A stretch of DNA of 35,405 bases, taken from the IMG/VR virus record IMGVR_UViG_3300035145_004312, positions 1 through 35,405 of that record; one strand, given 5' to 3'. This document shows, in pieces, positions 1 through 6,645 of the stretch. The notes beneath the pieces were generated by a model. The model saw only the letters and a program-made list of their open reading frames with translations. It was not told the DNA's origin and did not search any database. Numbering within the stretch: the stretch's first letter is position 1; every line of letters starts with the position of its first letter. Position numbers and translations under genes: made by a program. The DNA comes from a virus.

Positions 1-25
1 CTTTTAGAATATAATATTCTAAAAG
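1..25. repeat. Perfect inverted repeat with TATAAT core ahead of the first gene
   Basis: Two perfect 11-base arms, CTTTTAGAATA and TATTCTAAAAG, flank a TAA spacer. The ATG of the sulfotransferase gene begins six bases after the right arm. The centre contains TATAAT (10-15), so the site could be a promoter overlapped by a dyad operator. It could also be an AT-only hairpin ending an upstream transcript. The window starts exactly here, so the upstream context is missing and the choice cannot be made. Confidence 0.55.
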
Positions 26-30
26 TTATT

Positions 31-573
31 ATGATCTGTCATTCAAAAAAATTTATTTTCTGCCATCACGGTAAATGTGCTGGTACATCAATTAAAAACG
101 CTATAAGAGCTGCAGAACCTTCTCTTAGGAAAGAATTAAGAGAGACTATATCAGGACATATGTCTCTAGCTCAAATGGAGGAAAAGATTAAGGAAGCGGG
201 AGGAAATCCAGACGAGTATTTTAAGTTCACTGTGGTCAGGAATCCTTGGGACAGAGTAGTTTCCTGGTGGTTTCATTGGCAAAAAATTGAAAACACTAAA
301 ATTGATTTTAGTGACTTTGTAATGCAGAGAAGGATGTTATATAGAGATCTTGACAAAATGGATTTTATATTAAAGTTTGAAAATCTAGATGAAGACTTTA
401 AAAAATTATGTAATATAATAGATATTAAACATGTAAATCTTCCTCATGTTCAGTATGGAACCAATAGACCAGATAAAAACTACAGGAGGTATTATAAGGA
501 CAACAGAGAAGCTAAAAAAGCAGTATTAAGGGTTCATAGGAAAACTATAGAAAAATTTGATTATAAATTTTAA
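31..573 (+). CDS. Sulfotransferase-family protein (PAPS-dependent, Sulfotransfer_2-like)
   Basis: The 180-residue product has the two PAPS-binding signatures of Golgi-type carbohydrate sulfotransferases. The 5'-phosphosulfate loop is HGKCAGTS with Lys15, and the 3'-phosphate motif is VVRNPWDR with Arg70, followed by a Ser. SGHMS (His43) lies where this family keeps a GH motif between the two. Members of the family transfer sulfate from PAPS to a sugar hydroxyl; the acceptor cannot be read from sequence. At 180 residues it is a minimal domain, with no signal peptide or membrane segment, so it should be cytoplasmic. The start at 31 has only an A/T leader (TAAAAGTTATT) and no Shine-Dalgarno. It is one of three separate sulfotransferase-like genes in the window and lies just before the tmRNA gene on the same strand. 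Confidence 0.85.
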   Translation: MICHSKKFIFCHHGKCAGTSIKNAIRAAEPSLRKELRETISGHMSLAQMEEKIKEAGGNPDEYFKFTVVRNPWDRVVSWWFHWQKIENTKIDFSDFVMQRRMLYRDLDKMDFILKFENLDEDFKKLCNIIDIKHVNLPHVQYGTNRPDKNYRRYYKDNREAKKAVLRVHRKTIEKFDYKF

Positions 574-592
574 CTGTTCTTTAAAATTTTAT

Positions 593-1035
593 GGGGGTGT
601 TCTGGATTTGACTGATGTTGGATTCTCGCACTGCAAGTCGGAGATGTGTCAGGCTCCGATATCAAGACACAAAGCTGTACATGGCGAAGGTTATTATAGC
701 ATTGAAGAGCTTCTTGAAGCTGCTCGCGAAGAGTACGACAACCTCGTACAATTCGAGCAAGCTGAAGAGCTTGAGATGGTAGCTTGAGGGCTACCCCCTC
801 GCAACTTTTGACGCAGATATTAAGATTGCGGGGTCACCAATCTGCAAAAACAGACAAAAGTTTATCTGTTTCAAAAACTGTACCACTGAGTATTCGGGGG
901 CCTCAAGTTTGAGTGAATAATTGAAACAGTTAGTTGGATGTTTATATCATAACTCTAAAAAAAATAAACTAAACTTGTAGATGTGCTTGCTTGAAAGCAC
1001 TCAGGACGCGGGTTCAACTCCCGCCACCTCCACCA
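593..1035 (+). ncRNA. ssrA: Transfer-messenger RNA (tmRNA)
   Basis: This is a complete one-piece tmRNA of about 443 nt. The 5' end GGGGGTG pairs with CACCTCC just before the encoded ACCA at 1032-1035, giving a seven-pair acceptor stem with one G-U. The T arm GCGGG-TTCAACT-CCCGC is near the 3' end, preceded by the near-invariant GGAC. Helix 2 forms between 628-638 and about 972-985. Pseudoknot PK1 is explicit: TCGGAG (638-643) pairs CTCCGA (654-659), and GTGTC (646-650) pairs GACAC (666-670). Helix 5 is GGTAGC/GCTACC (778-783/790-795) with the tag stop TGA in its loop, the usual tmRNA arrangement. The role is rescue of stalled ribosomes and tagging of the incomplete protein for proteolysis. 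It lies among phage genes, with a hairpin terminator 12 nt downstream, so it looks like a working phage gene rather than a fragment left by integration. Confidence 0.95.
683..787 (+). other. tmRNA tag-peptide reading frame (34 codons)
   Basis: The resume codon is inferred as GGC at 683-685, 12 nt after the end of pseudoknot PK1, which is close to the spacing in known tmRNAs. From there the frame runs 34 codons to TGA at 785-787 inside the helix 5 loop. The peptide begins Gly-Glu-Gly-Tyr-Tyr, is strongly acidic (10 Glu and 1 Asp), and ends Glu-Met-Val-Ala. With the Ala delivered by the charged tmRNA, the start resembles Bacteroidota tags of the GENNYALAA/GETNYALAA kind. Typical bacterial tags have about 8 to 20 codons, so this one is unusually long. 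The exact resume codon is an inference. Confidence 0.7.
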
Positions 1036-1046
1036 ATTTAAAATAA

Positions 1047-1070
1047 TAAAGCCCTCGATAGAGGGCTTTA
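1047..1070. terminator. Bidirectional hairpin terminator between tmRNA and hsp20
   Basis: A perfect 10-bp stem, TAAAGCCCTC and GAGGGCTTTA, closes a GATA tetraloop. It lies 12 nt after the tmRNA CCA end and 5 nt beyond the stop of the leftward Hsp20 gene. Only short T-rich tracts follow on either strand, but the position between converging transcripts fits a shared terminator. Confidence 0.75.
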
Positions 1071-1074
1071 TGTT

Positions 1075-1551
1075 TTATAATATTTTAATTTTCTTAGGTT
1101 TCTCTGGTTCCCTTTTTGGCACATCAATAAATAAAATACCATCTTTAAAATCGGCTTTTATTTTATCGTGTCGAAACGAATCGTTAATTTTAAACGAACG
1201 TTTAAAGCTTGATCTTTTAAGTTCTCTTCTAATATACTTTTTTTCAGAACTTTTTGAATCTTCTCTTTTGGTTCCAGATATAGATAGAATTCCTTCTTGA
1301 AAATCTACAGAAACTTCATCTTTAGATAATCCAGGTATTTCTGCTTCTATTTTAATCTTGTCTTGGTGGTCAGTTACATCTACTTTGGGATAACTATTGT
1401 TACCAAAGAAACTAACCCCAAACTCTTCAGAAAAAGAAGGTATAGTTTTCTGTATAATACTGTCGAACATAGCGTCGAATGGCGTGAAAAACTCTTCCCT
1501 GGTAATTAAGTTCCCAGAGGGAAGATTGCTTGTAATGTGTAGTTTTGTCAT
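1075..1551 (-). CDS. Hsp20 / alpha-crystallin family small heat shock protein
   Basis: The 158-residue protein has a full alpha-crystallin domain from about residue 55 to 148. Visible parts are the entry strand YPKVDVTD, the segment AEIPGLSKDEVSVDF, the GILSISG turn and the closing GILFIDVPK strand. The C-terminal tail ends in an I-x-I motif (KKIKIL), which docks into neighbouring subunits in family members. Small heat shock proteins are ATP-independent holdases. They recur in large aquatic myoviruses, where a role in virion protein folding is suspected. The gene is alone on the minus strand, converging on tmRNA through the shared hairpin. The leader before ATG is A/T only, and the region back to about 1630 holds its presumed promoter. 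Confidence 0.93.
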   Translation of the reverse strand: MTKLHITSNLPSGNLITREEFFTPFDAMFDSIIQKTIPSFSEEFGVSFFGNNSYPKVDVTDHQDKIKIEAEIPGLSKDEVSVDFQEGILSISGTKREDSKSSEKKYIRRELKRSSFKRSFKINDSFRHDKIKADFKDGILFIDVPKREPEKPKKIKIL

Positions 1552-1648
1552 TGTTATTTTTATTATTGTATGTTAAGTGGGACATGCTGTCTCCACGAAG
1601 CCTCTTTTTGAGCACTTCTATATAAATATTATCATTTTGTGCGCCAGA

Positions 1649-1657
1649 GTGTATACA
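1649..1657 (+). promoter_or_regulatory. GTGTA-type promoter-like motif before the small membrane protein
   Basis: AGAGTGTATA at 1646-1655 matches the ten bases found before the portal gene at 24951-24960. The core GTGTATACA begins 14 nt before the ATG at 1663. If TATACA is a -10 element, transcription would start almost at the start codon, giving a leaderless message. A T4-late-like TATAAATA lies further upstream at 1621-1628. Confidence 0.45.
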
Positions 1658-1662
1658 TAAGT

Positions 1663-1869
1663 ATGGACACTAATAAAGAAAGACTACTTCATTTCACTAT
1701 TTTTATTTGTTTTTGTTTGGTTGTTTGGTGTTACAAACTTAACGAAGAAAATGCAAAAGCTAAAGATCTATTATTTGAAGCCGAAAAGACTATAATCAAT
1801 CAATCAAATATTATACAAAACCAAACATCATATATAAATATGATGCATAAAATCACATCTCTAAGGTAG
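1663..1869 (+). CDS. Small single-pass membrane protein with helical tail
   Basis: The 68-residue product has a short charged N-terminus (MDTNKER), one hydrophobic helix at about residues 10-26 (FTIFICFCLVVW) and then a polar segment likely to form a helix or coiled coil rich in Glu, Lys, Gln and Asn. I place the start at the ATG at 1663 because the promoter-like motif ends just before it. An in-frame GTG at 1639 would put coding sequence across that motif. The stop overlaps the end of the converging glycosyltransferase-like gene by nine bases. The layout of a short cytoplasmic end, one membrane helix and a coiled tail is that of an inner-membrane spanin, but many small phage membrane proteins look like this. 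No function is assigned. Confidence 0.55.
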   Translation: MDTNKERLLHFTIFICFCLVVWCYKLNEENAKAKDLLFEAEKTIINQSNIIQNQTSYINMMHKITSLR

Positions 1870-2502
1870 TTTAGACCTAAGAACCGAAGCCAATTCCCCA
1901 AATCCCCCGCTATCTATTATTGCATTTTTGCAATGAATTAATTTCAAGAAATGGTCGTCAATAAAATTAATATCATCAAAATCTGATTTTAAAATATTTA
2001 TTTTGAAATTAAATTTTTGACTCAAAGACTCGAATAAATTATTTAACAGTAAAATATTTGTAGAATAATTTTCTTCAGTAAAAAAATATTTATTATTTTT
2101 ATCATTAGATCCATAGTGCATAGCAGCGATTATATTTATTGATTTATAGTCATTGTTTAAGGAAACTAAATCTAGAAGTTTATTTTGATTGAAAATAAAA
2201 CAATCTTTATGAAATTCGTTATCAGTAGCTATATCTCCGCACCTTATATAGATGTATAAATCTTCGTCTACAGGGGCATTGTACTCTTTTACTATATCCA
2301 ACAACGAGTCCCAATTAATAAAACTGGGGTCAAAAATATTTATAGTATTTAAATATTTGAACAAAATACTACCTTTGTAAATTGGGTTTGATAATATTGT
2401 TTTTCGATCATCTAGCCAACGAATCCCTCTACAAAATACTAAGTCTGCAATTCTGTAAACACTATTGCGCTTAAGAATTCTAATTTCTTTTGCTGTAGAC
2501 AT
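1861..2502 (-). CDS. Putative glycosyltransferase, fucosyltransferase-like (GT11/O-FucT-type fold)
   Basis: Two motifs suggest a GT-B fucosyltransferase-type enzyme. YIYIRCGDI, about residues 83-91, resembles the HxRRGD motif that binds GDP-sugar in GT11 and related families. HCKNAIIDSGGFGELASVL near the C-terminus resembles the late GT11 block where a short Cys-Lys-x-x-I strand leads into a Ser-rich turn and an Ala/Leu helix. The second Arg of HxRRGD is Cys here. At 213 residues it is shorter than typical GT11 proteins (about 290), so it may be a reduced relative. It is the last gene of the leftward array, six bases after the sulfotransferase gene, which supports a shared role in glycan modification. 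Confidence is high that it is a gene and modest for the family. Confidence 0.5.
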   Translation of the reverse strand: MSTAKEIRILKRNSVYRIADLVFCRGIRWLDDRKTILSNPIYKGSILFKYLNTINIFDPSFINWDSLLDIVKEYNAPVDEDLYIYIRCGDIATDNEFHKDCFIFNQNKLLDLVSLNNDYKSINIIAAMHYGSNDKNNKYFFTEENYSTNILLLNNLFESLSQKFNFKINILKSDFDDINFIDDHFLKLIHCKNAIIDSGGFGELASVLRSKLP

Positions 2503-2507
2503 TTTAA

Positions 2508-3104
2508 TTAAAAACTATACTGAAATCTTTCAATATCTTCTTTATACAAATGTTCAACTATTTTTTTTGAACGACTTGTGTAAAATTGTCTGTAAAGTTT
2601 TTTTGAAAAATCTTTTACAGTATCGAGCTTCGCACTTTTAAAAACACTAGGCAGCATAGTTATATCTAAATGTAAATTTTCTATTTTACCTATAAAATCT
2701 AAAGGTCTATCTAGAAAAAAAGATTGAGGTAAAAAATGTAAAACCTGTAACTTTGATAAAGCAAGGCCGTCTCTCAAAACAAAATCATTAAAATTTTCAT
2801 AATGAGAAATGTTATCGTAATTAGTGTGGGTGTCATATTGGTTTCCACAACCCCCTTTAGATAAGTAATTATATGCGCTCAGTGCTCTATCCCAAGGATT
2901 TCTGACGAAAGATATAGAAAATAGAGATTGATAAATTTGAATTGGTATATCGCTGCACTTAAGATGAGAGTCTCCCCTGAATCCACCAATACATTTTTTA
3001 ATGTAAGTTCCTCCACATTTTGGAACATGTATATAAACTAATTTTTTGTCAAAATTTATATTAGATGGGTAGGTTCTATTTAAAGTTATTTGATATGGGT
3101 TCAT
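2508..3104 (-). CDS. Sulfotransferase-family protein (PAPS-dependent, Sulfotransfer_2-like)
   Basis: This 198-residue protein has a clear 5'-phosphosulfate loop, IHVPKCGGTY with Lys29, a candidate His47 in GDSHLK, and the 3'-phosphate motif FVRNPWDRALS with Arg68. These are hallmarks of carbohydrate sulfotransferases using PAPS. The C-terminal region YRQFYTSRSKKIVEHLYKEDIERFQYSF is the typical end of the family, where a helix precedes a Tyr/Phe-rich tail. The start overlaps the terminase stop by four bases, so it is translationally coupled to the packaging operon. It is distinct from the protein at 31-573 (PKCGGT against GKCAGT loops) and is followed by the fucosyltransferase-like gene. The acceptor is unknown. 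Confidence 0.87.
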   Translation of the reverse strand: MNPYQITLNRTYPSNINFDKKLVYIHVPKCGGTYIKKCIGGFRGDSHLKCSDIPIQIYQSLFSISFVRNPWDRALSAYNYLSKGGCGNQYDTHTNYDNISHYENFNDFVLRDGLALSKLQVLHFLPQSFFLDRPLDFIGKIENLHLDITMLPSVFKSAKLDTVKDFSKKLYRQFYTSRSKKIVEHLYKEDIERFQYSF

Positions 3105-4975
3105 TTTATAAACATAGGAGTAAAACTTTGAAAAGATTGGTTTTCAATTTTATACCCCATTATATCATAATATATTTTAACCATCCAATTCCCAAGAACT
3201 AAAGATGAGTAGCAGTCTTTCCTGGCTTTATTAGGCCCTGTAGTTCTTTTTAATGTATCTGGTAGGTCAAATGTTTGAGTGCCCTGTGCTGTAGTTTTTA
3301 TTTGTATTAAAGCGCATTGGGCTTTAGTCATATTTATCATATCATGTTGATGTTCTATAAAATCAATCATTTTAGCCCCTCCACCTACAGATAAATCTCC
3401 TTCGGAAGTGTTTAGATATTTTAAAGAATCTATAGGTATTTTTTTTGATATTTGTGTCGTGTAAGAATCATCCATAGCCCTCGAACCAAACCATATTTTT
3501 TTATGATCAAAGCTTGCTTGCAGAAGTTCATTTGCATTTCTTATCCAATTACTAGTGGGCTTTCTTAAAATACAATACTTCTTATCTTCGATACTGTATT
3601 CGCTTTTTGCTAACCTTAGATCTTCTTGGTAATTTTCAGGCTTATCAAAATCACTGGTTAACATTTTTATATTTATTTTTGATTTCGAAAATAAGGAACT
3701 TTCATTGCATGCATTTATGAATTGGACTCCACCATTGTAGTCGCCCACGATAGCAATAACATTAAAATGAGTTAAAAGATAATGAAAATATTGTATGTGA
3801 TGCTTTAAATTAGTTCCAGCTAAACCGTAGCCATGAACAACTGTCCCCTGCTTTGTTTCATCATTAATTTTTAAAAGATGCATAGCGAAGTCATCAGAAC
3901 TTTCTGACTCGGCCCAACTCGGGTCAAAGGAAAGAATATATTTAGACGATGGATCCCCACAAATCTCAACCGAAGGAGAATCTCCATCTGGAATTGTACA
4001 TGCGGCCATTCTTGATGTTTTGAAATATCCTGAGCTATCATCTGTAAATATAGCTCCAAATTCTCGATCAAATTGAGACTGGCTCATTGTTGCTCTAGAT
4101 TGCAAAATCAAATTTTCATCATAAAGTTTTCTGGGAGCACAATCATAACTAAATTGCATAATGCACCTAGTAGCGTCTCCGTCTTCTTTTATTGTTCCAT
4201 TTATCAAATGCTCGAACTGTTCGTACAATTTGTATAAATATTCAAACTTATAAGATGCGGATGATAATGCTATAAGTTTATTGTTTGGCCATTTATACCT
4301 ATCTTCTTCTGACATTTTACCTTGCTCTATTAATTTTGATTCAGCTTGGTGCATTCTTTCTCTTTCTACTGGATTTTCCACAACTGACAAGAATGGCACT
4401 ATGACTTCGTTATATATCCTTTCGGGCATAAGCAAAAACTCATCTATAATAATTCTATGAAACCTAAAACCTCTAAGTTTTGATCCGTCACCAAGAGGCA
4501 AAGCTCTTATTCTAGAACTGCCAATTTCCATCAACCACTCGTCATTACTTTTTGATTTATGGGTGATACATTGCGATAACAACTTAGCTTCGGGTTTGGC
4601 TGCGATATCTTCAATTTTTTTGAAAATCATTTTTGATTGCCTAAATGATTTAGACAATATACCTATTTCGACACCTTGATTCATTATAGCATCCAAAAAA
4701 GCATAAATTCCAGTGGTAAAAGATTTTGACATACCTCTAGACCAAACCCCTAAAGTATAATCGGTCTCAAACATGGCTTTTATGGCCATATGTTGAAATG
4801 GAAAAAGCTCAACTCCAGACAATAAACTTGTAGTAAAAGTAATATTTTCTCTTAAAAATTTATATAGTAAAATTTTAGCTTCTTCTTCGTCTTCTATATA
4901 GCCATCTAAATTTAATAAAAATTCATTAAAATCTTCTTTCGAAGATCTTTTTTGTTTTCCTGGTTCCCAAGCCAT
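3101..4975 (-). CDS. Terminase large subunit (TerL), packaging ATPase and nuclease
   Basis: The 624-residue protein has the two-domain layout of large terminases. The N-terminal ATPase shows a Walker A-like loop WSRGMSKSFT (Lys84, Ser85) and a Walker B strand RIIIDEF with Asp178 and Glu179. The C-terminal RNase H-like nuclease shows ILSFDPSWA (Asp351), an Asp361-Asp362 pair and IVGDYNGG (Asp412), which supply metal-binding acids. It drives DNA into the prohead and cuts the concatemer. Length is typical. The start is supported by a Shine-Dalgarno AGGGAG four bases before ATG, one of the few in this window. It follows the SpeD-like gene after one base and overlaps the downstream sulfotransferase start by four. 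Confidence 0.95.
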   Translation of the reverse strand: MAWEPGKQKRSSKEDFNEFLLNLDGYIEDEEEAKILLYKFLRENITFTTSLLSGVELFPFQHMAIKAMFETDYTLGVWSRGMSKSFTTGIYAFLDAIMNQGVEIGILSKSFRQSKMIFKKIEDIAAKPEAKLLSQCITHKSKSNDEWLMEIGSSRIRALPLGDGSKLRGFRFHRIIIDEFLLMPERIYNEVIVPFLSVVENPVERERMHQAESKLIEQGKMSEEDRYKWPNNKLIALSSASYKFEYLYKLYEQFEHLINGTIKEDGDATRCIMQFSYDCAPRKLYDENLILQSRATMSQSQFDREFGAIFTDDSSGYFKTSRMAACTIPDGDSPSVEICGDPSSKYILSFDPSWAESESSDDFAMHLLKINDETKQGTVVHGYGLAGTNLKHHIQYFHYLLTHFNVIAIVGDYNGGVQFINACNESSLFSKSKINIKMLTSDFDKPENYQEDLRLAKSEYSIEDKKYCILRKPTSNWIRNANELLQASFDHKKIWFGSRAMDDSYTTQISKKIPIDSLKYLNTSEGDLSVGGGAKMIDFIEHQHDMINMTKAQCALIQIKTTAQGTQTFDLPDTLKRTTGPNKARKDCYSSLVLGNWMVKIYYDIMGYKIENQSFQSFTPMFIK

Positions 4976-4976
4976 A

Positions 4977-5342
4977 CTACTCCCTGAAAACTTTTTGGCA
5001 CGAGTAGGACTCGGGATCGAGTTCTTTTGATACTATTTCAATAATTTCGCTAGGTCTATAACCAGCACAAGAATGTATGTTAAGAAAAAAGTTTTTATTT
5101 TTACTTACAATATGGCCAGTTATCAAGCAGTTTTGTGTTTCATGAATAACTCTTAACCCTTTCATATTTTCATCGTGATCTCCAAAATTATTTACTATTC
5201 CTATAATTTCTCCCTTGGGATCTATTTTGTTGCCAATTTTTTGGCAGAAGTTTTTAATAAAAGAGTCGTCAAGCTCTAAAGATCTACAATTGTGTAGATT
5301 TAACATTAAATCAAGTGACCAGATTATTTTTTCGTTTTTCAT
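4977..5342 (-). CDS. SpeD-like protein (AdoMet decarboxylase fold) with Cys at the pyruvoyl position
   Basis: The 121-residue size and the C-terminal half match bacterial S-adenosylmethionine decarboxylase. In the Thermotoga enzyme the pyruvoyl-forming Ser63, His68 and Cys83 are spaced 5 and 15 residues apart. Here Cys72, His77 (LITGH) and Cys92 (IHSCAGY) have exactly the same spacing. The fold strands around GLRVIHE and FFLNIHS also fit. The self-cleaving Glu-Ser pair is replaced by Asn71-Cys72. The protein may therefore not make a normal pyruvoyl group, may use Cys, or may have another function. Phage SpeD relatives with ornithine or arginine decarboxylase activity have been described, so substrate cannot be assumed. 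The gene overlaps the upstream nuclease by 32 nt and precedes terL by one base. Confidence 0.6.
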   Translation of the reverse strand: MKNEKIIWSLDLMLNLHNCRSLELDDSFIKNFCQKIGNKIDPKGEIIGIVNNFGDHDENMKGLRVIHETQNCLITGHIVSKNKNFFLNIHSCAGYRPSEIIEIVSKELDPESYSCQKVFRE

Positions 5343-6285
5343 TTATTTTAATATTTAAAAAATATTGCAAGTCAACATTCCACAAAGACTTACCATATAA
5401 TAATATTTTAGGAATTAACTTTTTCAACCCATTTCTGTTTCCAGCAAAAACAAACTGGCAACAATCTTTGTATTCTTGACTTATTGTTTTTAAATTATGC
5501 CATATGTAAGGAAGCTTAGATCTGTGAGATGAAAGTTCGTTATTTTCTATAATTTTTTGAATACTGCTTTCAACTAAAACAAAAACATAAGAGTTGAATT
5601 CCCTAGCTCTATCTAATTCCCTTCTGAACCTTTCGTAATTTTGGCCAGACAGAGTTGATTTTAAATCCCCTTCACTTTTTCTATCTATGTATGTATAATC
5701 ATAATAACTGCCAGCAGCTGTGTAGTCCCCAAAATCCAGCTTCATTAACTCTGAGTTCATAAAATTTATAGGCTTTTGCTCTCTAGTGTCAACAAAAATC
5801 TTCATTTTTTCTGGGTTTAAATGTGGGTTTTCTTCAAAATCAAAAAAGCCAGAAGGAATGTTTTTATTTAATGAATTACTTAAACCTAGCTCTTTACATA
5901 AAGAAGAATAGCTTCCGAATATATATTTATAAGACTCTATATCTGGAAACTCGCAAAGCTCTAATTCAATTTCACTCAAAGAATGTTTTATTGATTTTGA
6001 TTCTATTCTATTTTTTAAAAGATTTTTTATATATTTAGATGCAATGTCTTTATTTTCACAATAACACCATTTTATTAATTCTTCTCTGTTAATAAAATCT
6101 TGTGATAAATATTGATTATAGTTTTTAAAGCGAATTTTTTCTTTAAAAAGTTTGCTTTTTTTGGGGTGAAACTCTTCGTAGTAATCTGATAAAGATTTTT
6201 CGTGAGATTTACTTATATGTAAGTGCTTACCCTTTATTTTATCAAATTGCTTTCCACATATATTGCATTTTAAAAAATCTTTCAC
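5311..6285 (-). CDS. ERCC4-type nuclease with N-terminal zinc finger
   Basis: Residues 7-28 form a C2H2-like finger (Cys7, Cys10, His23, His28) of the type found at the front of many phage DNA-binding proteins. The C-terminal half from about residue 162 carries the ERCC4/XPF nuclease core: IFVDTREQKP, LDFGDYT, YIDRKSEGDL and RFRRELDRA, followed by VFVLVE. The VDTREQ, GDYT and DRK acids and Lys are the metal-dependent active site. It should cut branched or structured DNA, plausibly during recombination or before packaging. The start is GTG at 6283-6285, supported by AGGAG eight bases upstream. It is 11 nt after the SNase stop and overlaps the SpeD-like gene. The 324-residue length includes a linker (60-160) of unknown role. 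Confidence 0.85.
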   Translation of the reverse strand: MKDFLKCNICGKQFDKIKGKHLHISKSHEKSLSDYYEEFHPKKSKLFKEKIRFKNYNQYLSQDFINREELIKWCYCENKDIASKYIKNLLKNRIESKSIKHSLSEIELELCEFPDIESYKYIFGSYSSLCKELGLSNSLNKNIPSGFFDFEENPHLNPEKMKIFVDTREQKPINFMNSELMKLDFGDYTAAGSYYDYTYIDRKSEGDLKSTLSGQNYERFRRELDRAREFNSYVFVLVESSIQKIIENNELSSHRSKLPYIWHNLKTISQEYKDCCQFVFAGNRNGLKKLIPKILLYGKSLWNVDLQYFLNIKINEKRKNNLVT

Positions 6286-6296
6286 CCAATATTCTC

Positions 6297-6644
6297 CTAA
6301 TATTTTTTTGCATGGCCTTCTGCTAACAATATATCGTTTAACACTTCTCCATTTTTAATCAATTCACCAAGCACTCTTCCATACTTTCCAGTGCCATAAG
6401 ACTTTAATATAAGCGACTCATTATTTGAAAGTTCACACAGCTCTTCGAGTCGAGACTTTGCAGCCAGACCTTTCTCTTTCTCTTCTAAGTCGCGTGTTCT
6501 TGTTTCTGGGGTATTAATACCGTAAAGCCTAATTCTTTTTTCAATATATGTATCAAAACCTAAATCAATCAATAGGTCAACAGTATCTCCGTCTACAATT
6601 TTTATAATACCTTTAATTTTGTATACATAGGGCTCGTATTTCAT
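6297..6644 (-). CDS. Thermonuclease / SNase-like nuclease
   Basis: The 115-residue product covers the staphylococcal nuclease domain. KIVDGDTVDLLIDLGF gives the metal-binding Asp region, RIRLYGINTPETR gives the catalytic Arg and Glu, and KYGRVLGEL gives the second catalytic Arg. Asn stands where many members have Asp in the GIDTPE motif; GINTPE variants are common in phages. No signal peptide is present, so it should act inside the cell or virion. An ATG at 6656 would lie directly against the strong Shine-Dalgarno GAAGGAGG (6657-6664) with no spacer. The ATG at 6644 has a workable 12-nt spacing and is chosen. It follows the unknown 354-residue gene and precedes the ERCC4-type nuclease, forming a nuclease pair beside terL. 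Confidence 0.88.
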   Translation of the reverse strand: MKYEPYVYKIKGIIKIVDGDTVDLLIDLGFDTYIEKRIRLYGINTPETRTRDLEEKEKGLAAKSRLEELCELSNNESLILKSYGTGKYGRVLGELIKNGEVLNDILLAEGHAKKY

Positions 6645-6645
6645 A

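Noticed and set aside
557-787. 76-codon frame starting before and running through the tmRNA 5' half
   Set aside because: Only its last 34 codons are meaningful, as the tmRNA tag. The upstream part is the tRNA-like domain and PK1, which are structural RNA.
593-1035. tmRNA as a phage attachment site or host chromosome border
   Set aside because: ssrA is a common integration target, but here both sides carry phage-type genes and no integrase or duplicated 3' end is visible.
1427-1615. 62-codon minus-strand frame across the Hsp20 start
   Set aside because: It overlaps the Hsp20 N-terminus and leader in another frame, has low-complexity composition and no recognisable domain.
1621-1628. TATAAATA, identical to the T4 late promoter
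   Set aside because: In this AT-rich DNA the sequence is expected by chance. Similar strings at 11637-11646 are inside an A/T-only gap. I saw no consistent placement before late genes.
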